A stretch of DNA of 64,000 bases from Panaeolus papilionaceus (lineage: Eukaryota; Basidiomycota; Agaricomycetes; Agaricales): positions 992,001-1,056,000 of the forward strand of contig JADNRZ010000012.1 of assembly GCA_015501605.1 (NCBI GenBank), in the 5' to 3' direction. The notes under the pieces are model-generated. The model ran no database searches. It saw only the letters and a program-made list of their open reading frames with translations, and had not been told where the DNA came from. The stretch's first letter is position 1, and every line of letters begins with the position of its first letter. Below are positions 11,287-24,041 of the stretch, piece by piece. The position numbers were made by a program, and so were the translations under genes.

Positions 11287-14208
11287 TTTATTTATGAGAT
11301 TCTGATGCCAGTTGTGAGAGGATAAAGGTTCTGTAGAACAGGGTCTAGTGATAATTGTTGGCAAGTGGTCAGCATCCAATATAATCGGCCAGTGATATGA
11401 CACCCGGCAACAGCCCGGAAACGTGACAGAAACGGTTGTGTGACTTTGTGACATATGTACCGGCTATTGCAGCTCTTTTCCCCACGGAGTTCTTTCAAGT
11501 TGTGGCATATTCCATCGAGGTGTTACTCCTGCAAGTTTGGGTGCGAATAAACCGTATTGGGAAGCAGGAGAAATTTCTCCAGCACCACATACTCAACTTG
11601 TATCCGTGTTTTGGGGTTCCCGTTGTCTGGGTCGGAAGGACAGAAGTCACAAACAGACAGCTCGCGCTTCATGCAATTCACCATGCTTCCAGTTAACTCG
11701 GTCCACCACAACGACTAATTGCGGTGACTGATCTACGGATTAAATGCAACCTAGAATTGTTGAGTTGAAGGAGGGGAGATCGACAATTGTACGGGGACAT
11801 TTGAATGGGCGGTGTCATTGTGTTGTACCCTTCAACTTTCGGTACCGCAAAATCAGTGCCCTATCTTGGCAACCGTTCGGAACGAGCAAGTTGCGTATGT
11901 GCCATCCGCTTATTGTTGGAGTTAATGATCATGGAAAGGTTGGCTTTGGTTCCAATGCTTTGCGCTCCAGCTGTGGTAATATGTTCTGACTTTGGGCGCT
12001 CTGCGGACTCGTTGTGAACACCGGGGTCATTCCCAAACAAGACGCGGGCCTCAGGATTCTCTTCTGCTTTCCAAAGACGGAATCTATTTAATCCACGTTT
12101 AAACGATGACTGATTTTAACCAAAAGGAGATCGAGCTACACTTGGAACAAGATTGTCGATGGCTGCGACACCTTCCATCGCCCATTCGTTTCTTATCTGC
12201 TTTGCTGTTGTAACTCAGAACATGTGCTTCTCTCACTGTCAACTTCTCATTCCATTCTGGTGAGCGCCTTGAAGAACAGGGACCTATGAGTAAAACTGTG
12301 AATCATATCGTATAAAAACCCAACTTCGTCCAAATCGACACAACCTTCTGTTGTTTCTTTGCTCGTCGTATGAAAGCTCGATTGCCTGGAGGTAGCATTC
12401 GGCTGCACATGTACAGGTATCTCGAAGTTCGAAACCTGTACATAAGTCATTAAGGTTCATAACATTGGAACGATGGTGTGAATGGTCAGCGGACAAACAA
12501 GTGTGGTCCTCTTTGCTACAGCTTGGTAAAATCAACTGCTGTTGGCCACTTGCCACACAACAATCATATCGTCTTGCTCCCTTCAGGCTGACTGACATCA
12601 TAATCAGCGCCATCGACGCTTTTGGCACTAGCACTCTAGGCCATCCCTGCGGTGACTCACGGCGAGAGCAGTTGCACACACGTTTCGAGAAGCTTGGGTC
12701 GTTGTGTGTGGAGCTGGCGATGGAAGTTGATTGTGAACACCATCCTGCTTTCGATGACCTTGATCATTATACATATCGATCGTGCTTTGAGGCTGAAAAG
12801 AGCTGCTAGATGGGTATCGAGTGGGTTTGCCAAGGCCTGACCCCTTTGGCCTCCACAGGTTTATTCAGATAAAACATCGCATCGGGTGCACATAAACTTT
12901 CGCACGATCTCCACACAAGGTACTCAGATGACGTTGCTTCCTCGCTAAATGGGTGGGCTGTGATCGACAGCAATAGATATTTTTGTTGAAGCGCTCTGGT
13001 TAGCCACAAGAGAATATTGTGACGTTGAATGAGATTCGAAGGTAGATAGTAAATGTGCTGTAACCTCGTGCGTTTAGAGGTCTTCGCCTTTTATCTCCCC
13101 CTCCCAGCCAAGCGTGCTCTCCGGGGATATCAGTCCAACGAGGCAGAAACACGCGTCTTCGACAGAACTCGAGGTTGGTACAAACGACGGACATTTTACT
13201 CCAGGCAGAGAAAGAAAAAGTGGCGTTATTTCGATACAATACGGCGAACCCGGTCTGCTCGGACGCGAACCCCACACACCATATACAGATGAGAGAACAA
13301 AGATTCGAAATATTGATGTGGTTTCAAAACAACAGTCAAGAGTTGACGCTCATCGATATCTTTCTTGGTGGATGATTAAAAAATAAGGGACACTTTTGCG
13401 TTGACCCACATTCAGATCTGTCGAGATCGAGGAGGATCTCATCATTCGGTAAAGTTCACGAGATTCAAACTCCGCGAATATTTCACGCCGATTTAAAATT
13501 TGACAAAAAGCCCGTCATCTGTGTGTTATTTGCTTGTATTGACCCAGAGATACACGATTGGTGGACGGTGCCACCAAGTGACCAAAATCTGGAAAAGCCC
13601 GTAACGATGCACAGCATTTTAAGATCTTGAAGTATCATAAGGGATTCCATTTTCAACTCTTTGGGGGGATTTATGTGCTCGACCAGTTTGGCAATTCGAT
13701 TTGTTCGGCCTACGAGCCACAACAGGGAATCCCAAGTTCCGTCCCTACTATCAGAATGGGGTCGTTGTAGTCACAGATGTCGCGAATTCTCGGAGAAAGA
13801 TTCGACAACAGGGATCCCGCTGACTGTTCCTGTGAGCCTGGCGTTGCGCAGGGTTCAACAAGTGGTGTGCCATGAGCACTTCGAACCAGATTTCGATGAT
13901 CAAACTGGATTGCTTGCCAGAAGCATCCCTTTCCTGGGATAATACGTCAACAAATACTGGAGTTGGGAATAACAAAGGGGGGTATTCATACTTTTGTACT
14001 AGCAAATAGCAAGCGTACATACCTTGGCCATAAACTCTACTTGCTTCCGCGTCTCGTTCCGCCTCTTTACCTTTATACCGATTCATCTGAGACAAAACCA
14101 CCTGCACCGATCACACCGCAATTCAATCCTGCCTCTATCTCAATCTCCCTATTTCATCTCGTTCATTGGTCTTTCTTCTTCTTCTTCTCGACCCCGCCGG
14201 CCACAAAC
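11287..14208. other. 2.9-kb intergenic region without a supported gene
   Basis: Upstream DNA of both the uridine phosphorylase-like gene and the HMG-box gene. Open frames of 60-130 codons occur on both strands (e.g. 12465-12809 +, 12284-12679 -). They overlap each other, lack recognisable domains and have no coherent splice pattern. The last ~200 bp before 14209 is pyrimidine-rich (CTT repeats near 14173-14190), consistent with a fungal 5' leader. A decayed mobile element or a poorly conserved gene cannot be excluded. Confidence 0.35.
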
Positions 14209-15717
14209 ATGTCCAGGTTAGATCCTCATACTTTCTACACAATTCACATCCACTATACTGATGCACTTTTTTACATTAGCGTCAAACAGGAACGACACGA
14301 CATTGAACACGCTTCACAATCTGGTTCAGAGGATGGCAGTTACGCGCTATACCCAGACGCCAATAGAATTGAAGGAGATGCCGAGGGTACGTCTTATAGA
14401 ATATCTCGAATTCATTGGGAGCTCAATATGAATTAGATGAATCGAGTGGCTCTTTAACCAGCCAAACGCTCAACGCCGATGGAACGCCTAAACGCCCAAT
14501 GAACGCCTTCATGATTTTTGCTCGCCGTCGACGACCACAAGTCTCTGCAGAAAACCAGGCGATGCGCACAGGTGAAATTAGTAAGATTTTGAGCAAAGAA
14601 TGGGTTTCAATGCCTGCAGTGCGTATAGATCTTCTCGTTATTGAACAAATGGGGCTCATATTCAATTTAGTCAGAAAAACAATTCTATCTCGAGCAAGCC
14701 AAGCAACTCAAGGATACCTTCAACAGCAAATATCCGGACTACGTCTATCGCCGTCGTCCCAACAACTCTCGCAGAAGGCGTCGCGAGACTGGTGGCATGA
14801 GGTCTGACTCTGCAGTGCCAGACGCTCTGGATGACATGGGCAACGGAATCGATGACATATCCCCTACAGACGCCAATGACCACCTCGATTATTCTCGTTT
14901 GCCCCACGACATGGGCCATAGCGTCGACTCCTCGCGATACGGAATCAACCCCTCTCGTAGCTCAGGCCACCCATATGGCCACCCTCAAGATGCCCCATTT
15001 TCCAGTCGCGAATCTCGTGGGTACAGCTCCAGTAGTATAGACCGCCATTCATCAGGTTATGGCTCCAGCGCTTCACCTCGCCTTGGAGCTCCGTCTGGTA
15101 TAAACTATTCGTACAGCCACCCTCCAAGCCACGTCTCTTCATCATCGATGTACAGCAATGGCGAGGGGAGCCAGCTCCAAGGATGGCAAAGATCTGAACG
15201 CGGACAATCAAACAACGCATGGATGGGGAGCGCAAACGATCGTTTGGCTGCTGGTGCCATCCCCAGCAAAGGCAATTACGGCTCATCTTCTTCGTGGGCA
15301 AGCTCTGATACCACACCTTTGGCGGCGAGTCCGTCCACTAGTTCGCAGAACTATTTCCCAACACTGAACACTCCCTTCTATCCATCTTCTCATGGCCCTC
15401 CACCCTTCCAATCCAACTCAGCTACCTCGTCATCGCACAGTGTCCACCACCATTCTTCCTCCTCATCTCCTCCTCACAGTTACGAACCTCTTGGGTCAAT
15501 ACCCCCAAACCCTCGGGATTATTCTCGATCTTACGGGACATCGTCAACGCTGAGCTCCAACTCGCCCTACAGCTCTTCTTCATCTCGCGACCCATTTTCT
15601 CAGCGGAGTTTGCCGCCTGTCCAAACTTCCACCAGTGGGTATTCCCATTCACAGCCGTCGTCGTCGTCAAGTTCCGGGCATGGGCACACGTCAAACTCGT
15701 TCTGGCCGAGGGACTGA
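14209..15717 (+). CDS. HMG-box (MATA_HMG/Sox-like) transcription factor
   Basis: Sequence-specific DNA-binding regulator in the nucleus. An 8-nt first exon (ATGTCCAG) splices to CGTCAAACAGG, giving MSSVKQERHDIEH. Three introns follow the pattern, each phase-consistent. The HMG box starts KRPMNAFMIFARRRRPQVSA, continues MRTGEISKILSKEW, and after an intron inside the box gives SEKQFYLEQAKQLKDTFN, then YPDYVYRRRPNNSRRRRR, ending in a basic nuclear-localisation-like cluster. The remaining ~300 residues are Ser/Pro/Gly-rich and disordered, typical of an activation region. Basidiomycete HMG proteins of this type take part in mating, dikaryon and fruiting control; which member this is cannot be told from sequence alone. 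Intact, stop at 15715-15717. Confidence 0.88.
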
Positions 15718-17738
15718 GTTTCCAGGTTGCCGTGGCTTAGGGTGTCTTGTCTCTGTATCGCTTTCGATGTTTTTTTCGGTCTATGCCCTTCGCTTTTATA
15801 TCGATATCACACACTGCAGTACTAATTTACATTCTATTCAATTTCAAAAAAATGTCTGACATCATCGTTCTATATTGCTTTCGTTTCCTTTACCCGGTTG
15901 TAACATTGTACTGTGGTGCTCTATTTTATATTGTTCAATACAAATATTTGAACTACTTTTGACATTTTATGGCTCTTCGAATGGGTACACCATAATAAAC
16001 ATCCAAATGAATTGCATTATATAACAACATTCTTTCCCCGATAGACTGAACTTGTGAGGGAAGAGGCTTGTGGGATTGAATTGAATTAGATTGAATTGAA
16101 TATAATCTTGCCCGTGCATCGATGAATTGAGATGGGCTCATTATAAACACCTTATTGAATGAAGGTCAAGCACGATCGAGTTAGCCGGCGGTAAATAAAG
16201 CTGGCCTCAGTCTGCCCACTTATACCCAGATAGGCATGTGGATTTCGTATTGATGTCCAATCAATACCTCGTTTGTGGAGGGCAGGAAGGACATATTTAC
16301 CTCCTGATACAAACTTGGACTTGGTGTGAATGTGGATGGTCGGCGTGTTATCTAAACACACAACACAGGAGCATGACATGACACCTCTACAATTTAGGCC
16401 ATGTCTATAGCAGCACTGAAGCCGACCGTTATCTTTGAACCCATGATGTTGATGCCAAGCAATGAGCGTCAATGGTTCCTCATTGTATGAGTCTGCAAAA
16501 GAATTTCGGGTGAGGGAAGTTGTCAGGTGATCGTCAGCTGCTCTTCGCCAAGCCCCTGAATGAAGCCAAGGTATCTCCGGGCCCGATGCGTTTCCCTTCG
16601 AATCTCCCGCACGCTTCGGGTGACTGTCTCCCCCTCGAAGCACGCGTGACGGTTGAGTGACTCTGCGGCTCCCAATCTTGAGCGCTCGGCGAGCGTTTGT
16701 ATGTGTGTAGTTTGATGGTCAACGCCCCATTTTTGCAATCGACACGGGCGTTGGTTTGGCGCCCTGTCCGGTTTGAACGCATCGTTGACGCAACGTCTAC
16801 TAGAAAGGATTCAACTCCGCGACACTAAATTCAAGGTTTTAGATGGGCTCTCGGTGCCTATGACTTATGGATTTACAATATCAAATGTAAATTGGGCATT
16901 CAACGTGCCAATATGAAATCTCGACGCAATCTTTCATGGAAGCGAAGACGTCAAATAATAAATCGCGCACCCACTGGTAACTGAGTGGGCCACGCCTTTC
17001 CTATTGAATAGGCAGGCCCAGTAATTAGGGCTGGGCTATGTCATTCCAGTGCATAGTTTAAAATGGTTGCCTTGAATCAATTCGATGTCGTCCCTACCCG
17101 GAGGCCGATAGTACAACGTCATGTTGAGTTTGGTGGGAACCCCATAGAAAGTGTAAGCATAAATTAGTCATGAGCGATGTCTTCGTATTTCCCCACATCC
17201 CGATTGCAGGAAGTAAGGGAAGGGCCCATTGAAGATCGGGTCGAGACAGCGTCAATAATAAATGTACCAGATTTATACAGGGGTCATCATTTCTCTGTTG
17301 GGCGGCTGCTTAAAATCTCAAACTTCGAAACTTGGCGCTCACAATTGACCATTATGGGAAGAAAACCGATGCAAGGTGTTGCCGAGGAACTTTTCGATCC
17401 TAGCGTCGTGGTATTACGCTCCGGTTGTATCCAACAATATGCATTTTCACATATGTTTATGCCGGCCCACTTAAGCCCACTCAAAGCAATATATCACACT
17501 GCAAAGCTCTCTGCTCAGGGGCTGCAACGCACCTGAAGTGCAAGCACAGGGGCAGGTTTGTCACTGGCATCACCGAGACCGAGCTACCGGTTATTCATAA
17601 CAACCGACTAACCGGGGTTGTGCCTCTGCTAAATGCTGGCGTTGGACAGGATAATTGGCCACTTTCTTCCACATTTCCGTCACTGGCTCACACAACATAA
17701 ACCTTACATCCATCTTCTATTGATTATCTTCACATAAT
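15718..17738. other. 2.0-kb intergenic region without a supported gene
   Basis: Holds the 3' UTR of the HMG gene and the upstream region of the SDR gene. Frames at 16152-16643 (-) and 17177-17536 (+) are open for 163 and 119 codons but show no domain, no signal peptide and no neighbouring exons, so neither is called. A TTGAATTGAAT-type short repeat lies at about 16075-16100. Confidence 0.35.
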
Positions 17739-18931
17739 ATGGCACCTTCAGAATATGTTCAACCTGTTGTATCTTCGGAATCTGTATTTAAATTGGACCT
17801 TTTCAAGGGAAAGGTTTTGTTCTGCACTGGTGGAGGATCTGGTATTTGTCGTGGTATGACAGAGGCTATGGTATGTTTATGCTATTTTACATGGTTTATA
17901 TATGGGCTAACAAAGGAACTCGTTACTAGATGCGTCATGGCGCAAATGCCGCTATTGTGGGACGAAAGTGAGTCCTAAATATACGTGCTTGCCTGTCAAC
18001 TAGCTGATCAAAACGCCATTCTAAGGCTTGAGCGTATCACCCAAACGGCCAAGGAGCTGTCTGAATCCACAGGCCGCGTCTGTATTGCTGCTCAAGCAGA
18101 CGTAAGAAATCCCGAGACTTTGAAGGAAGCAGTTGCCAAAACCATTGAGAAGTTCGGACGAATTGACTATGTCATTTGTGGTAGGTCTTGGGCATCATAC
18201 TCGGTCAATTAAAACGAAAACGACGCCTTTACTCAACTTTATTTCACTTTGTTCATATATCAGGTGCTGCTGGAAACTTCTTAGCCCCAATTTCCGGTCT
18301 GTCAGAAAATGCTTTCAGAACGGTGATAGAAATCGATACTGTTCGTGCCTTCGTTCTATGTTCTTTCACCAGGTTATTCATAGAGTTTTTCCGTTCAGCT
18401 TGGAACATTCAACACCATCAAAGCAACCATTCCATATGTTCGCGCATCAAAGGGCTCTTATATCCATGTCAGCGCCACTTTGCATTACAATGGTGAGTTT
18501 CCTGTGTGTAAACTTGGAGCTGTGTTTGTTCATCTCTACGTGCAGCTACACCCTTCCAAGCACATGTTTCCGCCGCCAAAGCCGGTGTAGATGCGCTATC
18601 TGCGGTTCTTGCCGTGGAAGAAGGACCCCATGGTATTCGTTCCAATGTGATCGCCCCAGGACCCATTTCCAACACAGAAGGAATGGATCGTTTGGGCATG
18701 AAGGGAGAAACCCGCTCCGCTGTCACCAACTACCCCGTGGGCCGTATGGGAGCTATCAGCGATATAGAAAATGCCACCGTCTTCCTGTTCAGCGATGCTG
18801 CCGCCTACATCACTGGCCAAACGATTGCTGTTGACGGTGGTGCATGGCACTTGCAATCTGCCAGTTTGCCATATCCCCAATCCGTCCTAGACCCCGCCAG
18901 CGTCACCCACTTGATCAAGCCAAGACTGTGA
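17739..18931 (+). CDS. short-chain dehydrogenase, 2,4-dienoyl-CoA reductase-like (peroxisomal DECR2/Sps19 type)
   Basis: NADPH-dependent reduction of 2,4-dienoyl-CoA, needed to beta-oxidise unsaturated fatty acids. Start MAPSEYVQP, then the cofactor loop GKVLFCTGGGSGICRGM (TGGGSGI in place of the classical TGxxxGIG), MRHGANAAIVGRK over an intron, and LERITQTAKEL. Further on come AQADVRNPETL, FGRIDYVICGAAGNFLAPI, EIDTLGTFNTIKA, SYIHVSATLHYN, a HVSAAKAGVDAL helix, GIRSNVIAPGPISNTEGMDR, and AYITGQTIAVDGGAWH. The NAAGNFL-type motif, the absence of the usual YxxxK tyrosine (HVSAAKAG here) and GPISNTEGMDRL are hallmarks of the dienoyl-CoA reductase branch. Five or so introns. The C-terminus KPRL is only a weak match to a peroxisomal PTS1, so location is uncertain. 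Confidence 0.88.
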
Positions 18932-21900
18932 TACCCAACTCTGATCAGAAACCTGTGTACTACCATCTGGATGTATCCCTTGCTGGACGTATATTTATGC
19001 TTTATGTTACGATCAAGTATAACGAACAAAGCATCTATTCTTAGTCGAACTAACACATACCATGCGGACAATGTAATCTTAGATGGTCAGGAATGGCCTG
19101 TTGATTCTATATGACGATGCCCACCTCTTCATGGTTCAGCCTTGGGGAATCTTCGCCCAATACTCCTGACATTCTTGAAAAAGCCAGCTTGCTTTGTTAC
19201 TCGCGACACGACACGAACCTCCTCGACTAACTACCCACTCTACCGCGAATTTCGCGAGGATTGCCTGCAGGTCGGCTTCTGATGATTCCTGACTGAATGC
19301 TGGGCCATAAAGACGATCAGCTGATCCCGCGATACCATACACTGTTCATTTCGGCATGTCGTTACAGCACGCGCCCATTTCAGAGCGTGTAACATGACAC
19401 TCTTCCAGGAGCATTACGTTTCTACGAACAGAAGCTAGGGACAAACTAAGCGGGTGTAGAATGCCCTAAATCATCGTAGTTCCAGAATGAAGTGGTCAAG
19501 ATGAGCAGCCCCACCGGGAGAGGTATCCCTGGAATTGTCTTATCAGACCTGGGCTCCTCATTCTGGTGCATTGTCCCCTTCAAGTTCCAGATTCCCCGAT
19601 GCCCCGGAGTCTGAGAGCATGGTCCGATCCATCTGCCACTATCGGCGGGGCTCCTACTTGCTTCCCATGTTGCTCACGTTCGACAGAGATAAGCAGGACG
19701 AACCCTCCCAAAGGCGGAGTTTCAGAGTAAATTGTGATTCCTATGATATGGGAAAGCTGAACGAAAACTCAAATATGTTTGGATCCGTATTATTGCTTCA
19801 TTGCGATATCTTGAACAAGCGAGATCCATGTATTTCGGAACGTGCAGTGTTGAGGCATCTTTGAAAGATGGATTGTGCTATTGTGGACCCATATTTGCTG
19901 CAAAATGGGCATCTGACGCGATTCAGATACCATCATGCGCCCGCGTATTTTTGGACAGCATGCCATCGTTGAGTAGTAGTTTCAGCACGCTGTTGCAGTG
20001 CTTTGCAGATTGGCGTTTAACATTGAGAGCACTAAGAAGCAGCGAAGATCAAATTGAATTAGTCTATAGCATAGTAATCATAAAGTATGGACGTACATAC
20101 ATGCATTGTAACCAGTCTACGCGACTGAATAAATGACGAACGTCGAATGAATGAAGCGGAAGCAGATAGAAGGAAGGCAAGTTTGTCATTAAGTTAAGGT
20201 TTCGATGGTGCACATGAATAGTTACGAGACGACACCTAGAATCACACGTCCACCACGGTGCTTTGTTGCACTGCGGCCTGGAACAGGAAGAAGGGGTCAA
20301 GAGATAGGGAAAGAAAAGAATAAGGGATATAGGTAATATTGGTTGGTCACCGGCCTCAGATCCGGGTGGCACGCGATTTATCGTCGAGCGTCACAACGCT
20401 AAATCCCAACGGCGGGTGTATTCCTTCCTTCGGCCAAGCCCCAAATACCTCCTAAGCTTAAACACCGAGCCACCTGTGTAATCGTCTGCCACCAACCGGT
20501 TCGGGACATGTTTGTATGACCCCACCCCCCCTTCGACGAAAACATTCTCTTCCCTTGTCCTATAATAGCCGGCAACATTCGATGGCAACTTGATTCAACC
20601 CCACTCGTCTTGTGAGAGGGTAAGACTCAGAGGCGGAAAGGAGGCTGTCCTGCATTTTGGGATTTCATAAGCTGACGTTGACAGACGCGATCTGGGTTGG
20701 GGTGGAGGATGCATGCGGTGACGGCGGCGAGGTTGTCGTCTGTTCCGGTCGCCAGCCATCAAGCAAAGTGCCATATTCTGTATATTTGAATCGCAGCGCT
20801 CCCGGCGAAAGCAAGGGGTCGTTGACCTCTTGTTTGCAACAGACGTGGTGTGCAACAAAACATGATGACGGTAAGAATAGGAGGCCGATATATCACCGAG
20901 CTGTAAGGTAAAAATAAGCATCTTGACTCCTCGACAATAAAGCATATGTTACTTACCATAATGTGAACCAAGGTATGACATGAATTCAGTGGGGAAGAGG
21001 TGTCTAGAAGAGAATTTAAAAGAAACCTTATTCTGGGCGCTTTGGGTTCCCAAAAATCCGCTGAATGACCAGACTCCTGAGAGATACACATGTTCTGTGT
21101 TCTCCCGGGTTTGAGCCACATTTGAAGGCAATAGAGCGCCAGAAGCTGAAATCGAGGCAGGTTGCTAGTCTTGGCATCACGACTCTTGGAATAGACCACC
21201 GTCATCAGTCGTTGTTTTCAGATGCCCAATAGCCAATTGAGCTATCAGTAAAAATGTCAACAAAGAACGCGAAGGTGAAATGACGAAGGCAATGTACAGA
21301 AAATAGAGATGCTTTTGTGGTTTTGCCGCTGTCAATAACGATAAGGCGCTGGTCTGAGTTAGCACTTAAGCTGATTTGCATTGTATTTTCAGACGTCTCA
21401 TGATCGGCTGGTTGCACCCGAGGACAAGACAATTTTCTAGAAAGGATATCAGCAAAAGAGGATAAAAAGGCCGAGCAGACCAAAACAGACCGAGGTAAGT
21501 CACCTCAGTTAAGCTTGGTGTGTCGAGAAACTCGAGCCAGAAACTAAAGCATTCGGTGTTCTACGGCCCTGCCCGAATTCATCAGAATATAGGGCATTTA
21601 AATCGTTCTAGTTGGTGGTGGACCTACTTGATATTCTGGTAGCCTCTGTTGTAGACACCCAAAATATAAAGACGGATCATAGTGACTTGGTTCTTTCGGG
21701 TGTAACCGAATGAGCAACCTGACTCCTCCAGATTGTCACTGTCCGGTAGAGCCGCTCAAGCAGTGTTCACGAGGTCGGTTGATTTTCTCCTGTAGGAAGA
21801 GACGAAAAGAGGGTCAATTGTTCAGAGCCCATGGTGTCGGACCGCTGTCCCGAACTCTCTGGATGTCGCTGTCATGAACGTGCCAGGAGAGCGAGGTGGG

Positions 21901-23758
21901 TGAAGCTGCGGAGATGCGAAGTAAATGATTCACCAGAACAATTTCGGGCCATGCGCGTCCAGCCATCCAGAGGGTTTCCTAGATGATACGGGTTCATCGA
22001 GGACTAATCGACCATATAATCACTATAATATTACCACGAAAACACAGTCTTTCTTCCAGGTGACCACGCAAACCTTCTATGTTCTGGATTCGAACTAATC
22101 AGAAGAGAAGCAGGAAATCCGGGAGTGAGACCGTGGAACTGTGGACTTAGTGCAAGCCAGGGAAGGAGGAGGGTGAAGCTCGGATAGGCGAAGGGAAAAT
22201 TCTGGAGCTGGGTCGCGAGTTTGGTAAAGAGTTGCTGCGCCTTGCAGGTCAGGTTGGGTGTCCGCCGTCACGAGGTATTGCCTGCCTTGGTGCCGAGTGC
22301 TGCAGTCCAAAGTCGGAGTCCACATTTCAGCCGTGTCCCAGATTAGATAGTGCAATTTGGGGTCTGATCATGAGTCACGATGCGACTCCATCAGACGCCT
22401 GGTGAGAGCATGGAGTGAGAGAGAGAAAGACCAGAAAGACCCTGAAGGACGAACGAGGCTGTGCTTTCACTGAAGGTGAGAATTCCGAAGTTGTGCGATA
22501 ACAGTTGCTAAACGAGTTTCAAGTGGAGCTGGAAGTCTTTTTGAGTGGGAAAACGACCGCAACGGGGAATAATCAGACAGAATCCTGGATAGCAAGGTCT
22601 GTAGGGTGGACATATCGTTAGATACAACGGTGCAGAAGAGGCTCAATTCCAGTATTCCGCTTGTGCTTCCCGAGATAGGACATGGCCGAGACGGGGGTCG
22701 TCACCCTTGGAATCCTGGGATTTTCTGTGGGTATCTAGTAGAGATGAAACAAATTAGCACTTAAAACATTTGTTCATTCAAGGTTGAAGGCCAGATCAAA
22801 GTACTAAACCTTATATAAATGGATGGGTATTGCTCGGGGACAATCACGATGATCATCAGGGCCTGAATCCAGTGAAACAGCTTTCACGTCGATGGAAGTA
22901 GGTAACAGGGGGGTAAAATCTGCCCTGGATGGGGCAGAGGATGCCAGTAAAGAGGACGAAAATCTTGCCTCTAAACGACCGAAAGATCTGAGCAAGGAGC
23001 CTAGAAAGTCCTAGAGAATAACACCAGGAGTATGGAGATATGATGTCCACTATTGTCAAATTTAGTAACGCAGTGCAAGGTGAAGTGTTGACAGCACTAG
23101 ACCTCTCAAAGCACCGAGACTGAGACTCTGATCAAAGCTTGACATGCAGCATTAAATCAGGTCCGTCAGAACACAGGTTGATCGAGAGGGTTCGCCAGCA
23201 GTTAGTGTTTGGTTAAATTATCGATGTTCCACTCGCGCGAACAAGCTGCGAAGGTGGGAAGATAGCCCAATGAACCTTGAAATATACCATTTCTCTGCTC
23301 CGGAAACCGCATGAGCTATGAAATATCGTTCACAACAAGATAACCTACCGGCACTACGATGGACCAACGCAAACTACGTGAGTTGCAAGTGGCCCGCCAG
23401 ACCCATTGGGTTGAGAGATCCATGTGCATCAGGGTAACGCGTGTTGAAGGGTAGACGAAATGCAACGTCGCAAACTAGCTTCATTGAAAGCTGTATTCCG
23501 GCTAATGTAATCAACCCGCCAGATGCCTGCGTCCATCCGTCTTGGACTAACGACGCGTGGGTTCAATTGAGAAACTCATGTCCATGTCAAGGTTGGCAAA
23601 AAATTAATAAATGGATTATAAGGGTACTTTAATGAGATGGGATTGACGGCGCGTATAGATAACAAACACTGAAAATATTGCAACCTTTTAGTAAAATCCA
23701 CCAAAGAAGAACGCATTTACTCACAAACCCCTACGAGCGTATTCGTCGCGGTCTCTGC
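18932..23758. other. 4.8-kb gene-poor region
   Basis: The longest stretch without a supported gene. Both strands carry only short frames, mostly 60-150 codons, with no recognisable domain, transposase or reverse transcriptase motif. Two minus-strand frames (20391-20588 and 20949-21131) begin with the same MPSNVA reading, but the similarity stops there. Likely old intergenic or decayed repeat DNA; a non-coding RNA or fast-evolving gene could be missed. Confidence 0.35.
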
Positions 23759-24041
23759 TTATGTGGCAGGTACCATGAGGTCACCCCAGGTACGGATAGC
23801 AATAATTCCTCCAACAAAAAGGCCGACAGCAGAGGCGACGCTAATGTTTCCTGGTAGCTTTTCAGGAGCTACGACCTCTGTCCTCCAGAACCTATCCAAC
23901 CAAATGTCAATACGGAATAAACCAAGTATCATTGCAGTAATAAAAACTGTACCTAGAGAAAGCAGACTCATCAGCGTCTCCACCTCTTGAAGGATGGGAA
24001 ATATAGGTAGGTTGCGCTGAAGGTGCTGAACGACGTGCCAT
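23759..24041 (-). CDS. 73-residue tail-anchored protein, Tom6-like mitochondrial import subunit (tentative)
   Basis: A two-exon small gene: exon 1 23953-24041 (start MARRSAPSAQPTY), a 61-bp GT..AG intron 23892-23952, and exon 2 23759-23891. Joined length 222 nt is in phase. The product has a basic, Ser-rich N-terminus, then FWRTEVVAPEKLPGN, then one hydrophobic segment (VASAVGLFVGGIIAIRTWGD) and a short LMVPAT tail. A single C-terminal membrane span followed by WG(D/E)-x-(L/M)-x-P closely resembles the small Tom6 subunit of the mitochondrial outer-membrane TOM complex in fungi, which stabilises Tom40 assemblies. Assignment rests on this pattern only; another tail-anchored mitochondrial protein is possible. 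Confidence 0.6.

Noticed and set aside
12284..12809. Pair of antisense frames of 114-131 codons
   Set aside because: They overlap almost fully on opposite strands and neither shows a domain or splice structure.
16152..16643. 163-codon minus-strand frame
   Set aside because: No domain, no signal peptide, no flanking exons and overlap with other open frames; likely chance.
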